IMG/VR virus record: IMGVR_UViG_3300024999_000207
Coordinates: 1 to 41,104 of that record
DNA: 41,104 nucleotides
DNA from: a virus
Direction: 5' to 3' (one strand)
Shown in pieces: positions 33,959-41,104 of the stretch. Position numbers and translations under genes: made by a program. Below the pieces are notes generated by a model. It saw nothing but the letters and a program-made list of their open reading frames with translations, did no database searches and had not been told where the DNA came from. The stretch's first letter is position 1; the number at the start of each line of letters is the position of its first letter.

Positions 33959-36900
33959 ATGTTTCTTGATATTGACTTATCCCTTACTCCTCAAAGACCA
34001 AAATTATATCTCTGTAAACCAAATAAAACAATCATTGCATCATTAAAAGAACATTATGATGCTAATTTAAGAATGAATCTCACAACATTAAGCGAACTTA
34101 CTTTCAGTTTACCATATCAGATAGAAAAAGATCATGAACAACAATATAATATTCATTGTGAAATGCTAAAAAACAGATATTTAATTAAATTAATTTTAGG
34201 TGATTATACATCATATTTTATAATTGATAACCCTAGTCCAAATGCTGATGATTCTACAGATTTTTTACAAGTCAATTGCTATTCATTAGAGTATGAACTC
34301 AAAGACAAGAACATAAGAAAGGCTGTTTTTGATGCTGTGAAATTATCTGAAATAATGAGCGTTACTGGATATGATAGATCAACTACCGTAACTACAGACG
34401 GAATACCTGTAACAACCACAGTTCATACAGATGGAATCCTAAAAGAGACTGCTTGGTCTTTGGGTGAAATTCCAGAATCGCTAAATTCTGTATATCGCTC
34501 ATTTGAAGTTTCTGTAAAAACTAAATTAGATTTCATATTAGAGATTGCAGAAAAATTTAATTTAATTGCTAAATTTGATTCAATTAATAGAAAAATAAAT
34601 TTCTATACAATAAATGAATATGGGATTGATAAAGGATTCAGAATAAGTGATATTAAATACCTCCGTACAATTGTACAAAATATTGATAGTGAATTCTTTT
34701 GTACAAGATTAAAAGTTTACGGTAAAGATGGCTTAACAATAAATGAAATCAACCCTTCCGGTCAATCGTATGTTGAAAATTATAGTACGTTCCTTTTCCC
34801 ATTTCAAAGAAATGAAGAAACAAGAGAGGTTATCACTAGATCAGATTATATGTCTGACGAATTATGTCATAAACTTTTAGATTATCAAATTTTATTATTG
34901 CAAAATAAAGATGGATTTGCAACATATTTAGCACAATTATCTGCTCTTCAAATAGAATTAACTGTTTTGATAAACGAGATGACAGAACTGACAGATGCAA
35001 TGAAAATTATTGATGATAATATTGAAACAGCAAAAAATAGTGGTCATAGCACAACAACTTTAGATGCTGAAAAATTAGCATTACAATTATTAATCGATGG
35101 CCCAAGTGGGAAACAATCTGAAATAGATGCAAAAAATATTGAAATAACAGAAGTTCAAGCATTAATTGATGGTATTCAAACAACTCTAACCTATGAAGGA
35201 TTTTTTGCTGATGTTCCTGAATTATTATTAGAACTTCAAACATCGTACATGATAGACAAAGATTTCACGAATGGAAGTATTTCTAATGTCACTGACTTAT
35301 ATTTTGCAGGTATTGATGAAATGGAGGTTCGGAAGACACCAAAAACAATCGTTCAAATTAGTCTTGTAAATTTTTTAGAAATTCTAGAAGAACAACGCAA
35401 TTGGGGCAAAATTAATTTAGGAGATTCAATCTCTATAAAACATAAACAATTAGGAATTGACATAACTGCTAAAATAATTGAAATCAATTATGACTTCGAA
35501 AATGCAGATATACAATTAACAATTTCAAATGTAAAAACTGCTTCACAAAGATTGTCTGATTCTTTGTATCATGCAAGTTCATATGTAGACATTATTGACC
35601 TAAATAAGTTTAAATGGGATTCCTCACAAAGTAATGCCACAGAATATGTTGATCAACAAATAGAAGAACTAAATGGTTCACTTCTAAATCTAGAAATAGA
35701 CCTTACAAGATTTGGAAGTGATGGTTGGATAACCGCTATAGAAGCAAAATCACTCAAGTTAACATTGGAAAAACTAATCGCAGAATCATTAGATGTAATT
35801 ACCATAGCTACTCAACTTGAATTTCTTGATTTACCAGACGTAAACGAAAAAACAAATTATCAAGTTGCTCTAACTGCCCTAGAAACATATTTAGTTGCAA
35901 ATTGGATTGGCCCAACAACACCGCCATTAGTTTACCCAATTGCTATTATCAGTGATTCTAGCCCAGAAGATGAGAGAATTAAAATAAGAGATTTGTTTCA
36001 AGATGTTGAAAACAAAAAATCAATCCTAATTAATGCAATTGGCAAAGCTCGTCAAGATGATGGAAAAAGATATGTAGAATCTCAAATTGCAGAATTAAAC
36101 ACAGCATTAAGTGATTTTCAAATTCAAGTAAATGTATATATTAATGCAAAACAAATTACCGAAGCAGAATCTAATACATTAGAATTATTAAAAACAGCAG
36201 TACAAGATGAATCAGGTGATATTATTGCAATTGCTGATGAATTATTGGCAATAATAGGTGATGACAATATATCATATGATGGATTACTTGATGCAAAAGA
36301 TGATTATTATAAGATTGGCACTACTCCTAGTGGTGCAATTGTAACTGCATTAAATTCTGTAAGTGATTGGTTGGATCAATTGTCATCCCACTATCCAATA
36401 ACAATTAAACCAAGCAAAGGGGTAGATATAAACAAAAAACTTAAAATAGCTGAAACTAAAAAGGATATATTGACTGCATTAATTACTCAAGTACAAATTG
36501 ATAATGAACTAACTCTTGTAGATCAACAATTATTTGAAGTTAGTGTTGCAATTACTTCAATGCAAATGGATATAAAAGCATTTGCTAAAGATAATTATAT
36601 TACATATGATGAATCAGTTTCATTAGGTGAATCATTCCAAACAATTCTTGCTGAAAGTGCAGACGTAATTAATATTGCAACTACTTTAACTGTTTCAACT
36701 GATTTAATAAATAATTATCAAAATTCATTAACTGGAACAGTTGCATCATGTGGTGTTGATGGATTGCAAGTAGAATTAAATAAATGGGTAGGATTACCAT
36801 TAACAAGTTATGCAGGTAAAGGATTAAAAATAAAATCTTCAGAAAGGAAAGCATTCCTAAAGAAATTTGATTTAGTCATGAGTACAAAATTAGCATTAAA

Positions 36901-39900
36901 TAATGCAATAAACTTATTAACTGCTGAGTATTCTATTGATGGGGAATTATCTATTCGTGGAACAGGGGGTAATCAATCTAATAAAAGTAGAATATTTAAG
37001 ATCAATAAAAAGAATATTAGTGCAAGTGACGATTCTGGTACTGGTCTATTACTTACAGTCATTAGTAGAGAAGATTTGTCTGTAATAACTGAACATACTC
37101 ATATTTATAACACTTATAATTCTGATGAAGCAGACAGAAACGCTTTGGCTACAAAATTAAATTCATTAGATGATACTGTAATCGTAACATTAACATCATA
37201 TAATTCAATTGGATGGAATCAAAATCTATTAAATGCAATGATTAGATGTGGAGGAACAGGAACAGATACGGGAACAGGTAGATTTCCTTTTGCTTTTGTT
37301 GGAATACCTAAACTATTTAAAGGAACTGCCTTAGAAGTATTTTATGACACTGGTAAAAAAGCACCATATGCAGACATAAATACAAAAATAGTAGATGGTA
37401 CACCTCAAGGAATTGCTGTTGGGACTACATTAATTTCAGCAGAAGCAACTTTAGCAGTTCAAGTAGCAAAAGCAAATAGAGATATAGTTAATGTTGAAAT
37501 TGCAAAAATAGCAAGCAACACAACTGTTACATCAAAAGAAAAGAAAGTTGTTAAAAGTTATTGGGATATAATTATAAGTGAAAAAAATACAGTAGAAATG
37601 CAAGCAGATTATTGGAATAATACCATTTATCCTACTGTGGCTACACTTTTATCTAATTATCAAACTTCATATTCTAATTTAAATTCTTATATTAGTTCTA
37701 TATTAGCTGATTTAACTTCAAGTTCAACAATTGTAAGTGCAACATTTATTAATTATTTTCAATTGTACTTTGATAATAAAATTGCATTGCTTGAAGAATT
37801 AATGGTTATTGCGAGAGATTATATAGGGGAATCAATATCAGGATTAGCAGAATCAATAATTGCATTGGGATTAAAAATAACTAGTTCATTTAGTAGTTTT
37901 ACAATAAGTGTAAATGATTCCATTATACTTGGAACTGATTTGGATTTAGTAATAGAAGAATCTAAACCATTAACTGATCTTGCTACTAAATTAGGATTAT
38001 CTGATATAAGTCCTAATGAAAAAACAAATTTTCAAACTGCATTAAATTCGTTGCAATTGGAATTAAATAATTGGATTAATTTATCAATACCCAAATCAAT
38101 TACTGCACCACAAATAGGGGTTATTCAAACATTATATGATAGTTTAAACAATACTAAAAAAATACTTATTGCAAAAGTATCAACTTTAGAAATTGATAAT
38201 TCTAAACCAAATGCAGTTATAGCAACATCATTAAAATTATTTGCAGACACCTTATATAATGCAGACAATACTAATTTTCAGAATCAAAGTGTAGATGGTA
38301 AAATTGAGTGTTGGTTTTATGGTTATTTACCTACATTAATTAATCTTCCTAGTAGTGCTTGGATAACAAACACTATCAAAGATAACCATTTAGGCGATCA
38401 ATTTTATGATGTAATTGCAGGGAACGCTTATAGATTTTCATCTTTATATCAATGGGATTTAATAGATAATGTTGATGTAATTAAAGTATTGTCTGATGCT
38501 TCAAGAGCACAGGGTTCACTAGATTCAGAATTGAGAATATTTGTTGGAATACCTCAACCTCCATATAGCATTCAAGATTTATGGAGACAAACTAATGGAG
38601 ATTTTAAAATTTGTATAGTCGAAAGGGAGACAGGAAGTTATATTGCTTCTGATTGGATTTATTATACTGAATATACTGATGATGTCGCAGCGAATATTAC
38701 TAAGTCTTTAGCAAATAAAGCACAAACAGACGCTAGTGTTGCTTTAGAAGATTTAGATAATATAGCTAATGGTGGGAAAATCACAAAAAGTGAAAAAGTT
38801 AAAACGTTGAAACCTATATGGGATTCTATAGTTGTAGAAAAGACAAATTTAGATGCACAAGTTTTATTGTACCCATCAAGTACAATGACCACATTATATG
38901 GGGAATATGTTGATTCTTTCAGTGGTGCAAACGGTTTAAATAATTATCTTAATGTTGCCATTCTTAATGGTAATACAACTACAATTTTGGGTGATTTAAC
39001 AATAACTTCCACTGTTATTAGAGGGGATTTTGATGCCAAATTTAATGCATATTATAGTGCTAGAAGCGAGTTATTACAATATATTGCATCTTCCGCAAAA
39101 ACACATGTAGATAATATTCAAATTGGCGGAAGGAATTTATTGCTTGGTTCATTTAGTGGAGTAGGTTGGAGTGCTGACACTATACAGAATGGCGAATTTT
39201 CTATAACAAGGGCTTCTACTGTGGAGAGTGGATTTATATATAGTCCTTATATGTATCTTTACGGAGGATTAACGGTTACATTATCATTTGAATCAAAAGA
39301 AGATGCTAATATTAATTCAAGAGATTTATTCCTACTGCCAGACAATTTCCTTAGTGTTGGTCTTCTTAGTGCTAGTTTTATTAAAAGCACTACATGGATT
39401 AAGCAAACTATGACATTTATTACTCCTGTTGCATGGGGTGACATAGACAACCCAACACTATTAAAATTAAGAATAGATCATAACGGGAGCGTTGATGGTT
39501 TGTCTGCTACTATTTGGGTTCGTAATGTAAAACTTGAAATAGGAAATAAAGCAACAGATTGGACTCCTGCACCAGAAGATGTTCAGGCAGATATTGATGC
39601 AGCAAATTCTTTATTGGCAGAAATTGCATCAGATAGTAAATTAGCCCCTAATGAAAAATTATTGGTATTAAAAGAATGGAGTATAATTACAGGAGAATAT
39701 TCGCCAATTATCACGCAAGCAGGAGCATATTCTATTTCTTCAACAAGTTATGAAACTGCTAAAAGTGCTTTAGGTACTTATTTGAATGAAACTGTCATTT
39801 CTCCAAATACCACGGCAATTATGGCAGATTTAGCTATCACTAGTGATATTGTGGGAGGTACATTTAGGGGTAAATTTACAGATTATTATAATGCGAAAAT

Positions 39901-40369
39901 AGCAATCCTTAATGCTATATCTGCTAGAATTTCTGTTCCTGAAACTTTCATTCCTTTGTATTACCCAGATCATAGATCATATTTGAGTACATCCTTGGCG
40001 AGTTCATATGGACTATTGGCTATGGGGGCTTCGAGCGTAACCCCAGAAACAAGTAAAACTCTGGCAAATTTAGTTTACACAATACCCGACATATTTCCCG
40101 TAGGCACTAAGTTTGCACTAGACGTTACAATCAGTACAACTAGTGCAAGTGGAGGGGGTGTTGTGAGATTATTTAATTATGATACTGTTGCCTCGATTAA
40201 TGGTACAGCTATGTATTGTGAGACATGGGAGACTGCTCCTACAAAAATGCGTACTGTTTCAGTGGTATTAGTGCCAGGAACTAAGTTAGCTGTAGGCATA
40301 CTATCATTTAATTCTTCTTATTCTGTAAGATTATATAGAGCGGATTTAGTAGCAATACCAACTATTTAA
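33959..40369 (+). CDS. Giant Tal-type tail-tip protein with ILEI and carbohydrate-binding-like domains
   Basis: A 2136-residue tip protein. Residues ~1-530 are the prophage tail (gp27/Tal) domain with a coiled-coil insertion at about 320-410. Then come helical repeats of the IAELNTALSDFQ-type (550-970), an ILEI/FAM3-like domain (995-1150: SRIFKINKKNISAS...HTHIYNTY...AMIRCGGTG...FAFVGIP), more helical units of the ASNTTVTSKEKKVVKSYWDII type, a conserved tail module at 1437-1580 (WFYGYLPTLINLP, NHLGDQFYDV, PPYSIQDLWRQ), a jelly-roll-like carbohydrate-binding domain (1722-1870: IGGRNLLLGS...KLEIGNKATDWTPAPEDV), a last helical unit and a unique beta C-terminus. No lysozyme or peptidase motif is visible, so binding rather than wall cleavage is likely. 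Confidence 0.85.
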   Translation: MFLDIDLSLTPQRPKLYLCKPNKTIIASLKEHYDANLRMNLTTLSELTFSLPYQIEKDHEQQYNIHCEMLKNRYLIKLILGDYTSYFIIDNPSPNADDSTDFLQVNCYSLEYELKDKNIRKAVFDAVKLSEIMSVTGYDRSTTVTTDGIPVTTTVHTDGILKETAWSLGEIPESLNSVYRSFEVSVKTKLDFILEIAEKFNLIAKFDSINRKINFYTINEYGIDKGFRISDIKYLRTIVQNIDSEFFCTRLKVYGKDGLTINEINPSGQSYVENYSTFLFPFQRNEETREVITRSDYMSDELCHKLLDYQILLLQNKDGFATYLAQLSALQIELTVLINEMTELTDAMKIIDDNIETAKNSGHSTTTLDAEKLALQLLIDGPSGKQSEIDAKNIEITEVQALIDGIQTTLTYEGFFADVPELLLELQTSYMIDKDFTNGSISNVTDLYFAGIDEMEVRKTPKTIVQISLVNFLEILEEQRNWGKINLGDSISIKHKQLGIDITAKIIEINYDFENADIQLTISNVKTASQRLSDSLYHASSYVDIIDLNKFKWDSSQSNATEYVDQQIEELNGSLLNLEIDLTRFGSDGWITAIEAKSLKLTLEKLIAESLDVITIATQLEFLDLPDVNEKTNYQVALTALETYLVANWIGPTTPPLVYPIAIISDSSPEDERIKIRDLFQDVENKKSILINAIGKARQDDGKRYVESQIAELNTALSDFQIQVNVYINAKQITEAESNTLELLKTAVQDESGDIIAIADELLAIIGDDNISYDGLLDAKDDYYKIGTTPSGAIVTALNSVSDWLDQLSSHYPITIKPSKGVDINKKLKIAETKKDILTALITQVQIDNELTLVDQQLFEVSVAITSMQMDIKAFAKDNYITYDESVSLGESFQTILAESADVINIATTLTVSTDLINNYQNSLTGTVASCGVDGLQVELNKWVGLPLTSYAGKGLKIKSSERKAFLKKFDLVMSTKLALNNAINLLTAEYSIDGELSIRGTGGNQSNKSRIFKINKKNISASDDSGTGLLLTVISREDLSVITEHTHIYNTYNSDEADRNALATKLNSLDDTVIVTLTSYNSIGWNQNLLNAMIRCGGTGTDTGTGRFPFAFVGIPKLFKGTALEVFYDTGKKAPYADINTKIVDGTPQGIAVGTTLISAEATLAVQVAKANRDIVNVEIAKIASNTTVTSKEKKVVKSYWDIIISEKNTVEMQADYWNNTIYPTVATLLSNYQTSYSNLNSYISSILADLTSSSTIVSATFINYFQLYFDNKIALLEELMVIARDYIGESISGLAESIIALGLKITSSFSSFTISVNDSIILGTDLDLVIEESKPLTDLATKLGLSDISPNEKTNFQTALNSLQLELNNWINLSIPKSITAPQIGVIQTLYDSLNNTKKILIAKVSTLEIDNSKPNAVIATSLKLFADTLYNADNTNFQNQSVDGKIECWFYGYLPTLINLPSSAWITNTIKDNHLGDQFYDVIAGNAYRFSSLYQWDLIDNVDVIKVLSDASRAQGSLDSELRIFVGIPQPPYSIQDLWRQTNGDFKICIVERETGSYIASDWIYYTEYTDDVAANITKSLANKAQTDASVALEDLDNIANGGKITKSEKVKTLKPIWDSIVVEKTNLDAQVLLYPSSTMTTLYGEYVDSFSGANGLNNYLNVAILNGNTTTILGDLTITSTVIRGDFDAKFNAYYSARSELLQYIASSAKTHVDNIQIGGRNLLLGSFSGVGWSADTIQNGEFSITRASTVESGFIYSPYMYLYGGLTVTLSFESKEDANINSRDLFLLPDNFLSVGLLSASFIKSTTWIKQTMTFITPVAWGDIDNPTLLKLRIDHNGSVDGLSATIWVRNVKLEIGNKATDWTPAPEDVQADIDAANSLLAEIASDSKLAPNEKLLVLKEWSIITGEYSPIITQAGAYSISSTSYETAKSALGTYLNETVISPNTTAIMADLAITSDIVGGTFRGKFTDYYNAKIAILNAISARISVPETFIPLYYPDHRSYLSTSLASSYGLLAMGASSVTPETSKTLANLVYTIPDIFPVGTKFALDVTISTTSASGGGVVRLFNYDTVASINGTAMYCETWETAPTKMRTVSVVLVPGTKLAVGILSFNSSYSVRLYRADLVAIPTI

Positions 40370-40386
40370 AAAAGGGGAAATAAATA

Positions 40387-40944
40387 ATGTATGTATTTTA
40401 TAATTCTAATGGAAAAATTATCGGTAGAATTGGTGCAGATTCTCCCAATGATAAGTTGACTTATACTCCACATGAGTCTAAAGCTTTGTATTTTGATGAT
40501 AATGAATATTCTGAGTTAGCAAGGAATTCATCATATTATACAATTGTAGATAATATTCCTGTTTATACTCCAATTCCTGATGAAATTAAACTTCTTCCTT
40601 TACAACAATCTAAAATAGAAGAAATAAATTTAGCTTGTAATCAAGAGATATTAGGTAATTTTTTTAGCAGTTGCACAGGAACAGAGCATACCTATAAATT
40701 TGATATGGAGTATCAAGCTAATTTAAATCAACAAATGGGAATGCTCAATATTGATGAAACAATATTATCTATCCCTTGGCCTACAGTTGATAATGGGATT
40801 GTGATTCATAATCGTTCGCAATTTATTGATCTATTGAAAGATGCAAGTGATTTTAAAACAAGTAAACTGTATAGATATTTTGATTTAAAAGCGCAGGTTA
40901 TGAATTGCCAACACACAGATGAAGTAAAGTTAATTCAATGGTAA
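40387..40944 (+). CDS. DUF4376-like tail protein (second copy)
   Basis: A 185-residue protein 17 bases after the Tal gene, with AAAAGGGG upstream. The C-terminal half parallels the protein at 12227-12805: KIEEINLACNQEIL...CTGTEHTYKFDMEYQANL, WPTVDNGIVIHNRSQF, LYRYFDLKAQVMNC. The N-terminal half is unrelated in detail (FYNSNGKIIGRIG), so each copy may fit a different fibre or tip partner. Likely an assembly factor or minor tip component. Confidence 0.65.
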   Translation: MYVFYNSNGKIIGRIGADSPNDKLTYTPHESKALYFDDNEYSELARNSSYYTIVDNIPVYTPIPDEIKLLPLQQSKIEEINLACNQEILGNFFSSCTGTEHTYKFDMEYQANLNQQMGMLNIDETILSIPWPTVDNGIVIHNRSQFIDLLKDASDFKTSKLYRYFDLKAQVMNCQHTDEVKLIQW

Positions 40945-41037
40945 AGTAATAAATAAAATATTAATCCCAAAATGAAATTACGATTTTATTCTAATTTTGA
41001 GCTTGAAAAACGGAGTAAATAGAAGTATCAGTGAGCA

Positions 41038-41104
<67 letters not shown>

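Overview
The window is a strongly AT-rich stretch of a tailed-phage (siphovirus-type) genome or prophage, probably from a low-GC Firmicute, most likely a clostridium. The evidence is AGGAGG-type ribosome sites, many TTG starts, a Dit/Tal-type tail tip, the DT-R-K repeat protein and the Big2/internalin-like secreted protein. Nearly all genes are on the + strand; only the Bro-N antirepressor is on the - strand. A tyrosine recombinase, an antirepressor and a Cro/CI-like regulator point to a temperate life style.

Layout. 1-12.8 kb: end of a capsid-type gene, small structural genes, a probable major tail protein, a 14-residue-repeat protein, a tail fibre and its DUF4376-like partner. Three homing-endonuclease (HE) genes interrupt this block. 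12.8-23.8 kb: an accessory block with a RusA resolvase (and a possible RusA remnant), a GIY-YIG endonuclease, a tyrosine recombinase, an unknown 404-residue protein, a structured non-coding stretch, a secreted Big2-LRR protein, the antirepressor/Cro control region, a PIN-domain toxin-antitoxin-like pair and a fourth PD-(D/E)XK HE. 23.8-41 kb: two small membrane proteins, then late tail genes: chaperone-like protein, HK97-gp10-like protein, a very long tape-measure protein (TMP) split by a group I intron, Dit, a 2136-residue Tal-like protein and a second DUF4376-like protein.

How it works together. The late genes build a long non-contractile tail (TMP about 2,300 residues). The Dit/Tal tip and the two fibre-type genes should bind the host. 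The accessory block carries lysogeny control and a likely lysogenic-conversion gene.

The most striking property is the density of homing-type mobile DNA: four related zinc-finger/PD-(D/E)XK HEs (two intact, one frameshifted at its active site, one with a nonsense codon), one GIY-YIG HE and one group I intron. Each PD-(D/E)XK HE follows a strong RNA hairpin. In three cases that hairpin is part of a recurring module with a GGTTCGAAAC-like dyad. Assignments rest on reading motifs by eye; no database search was possible.
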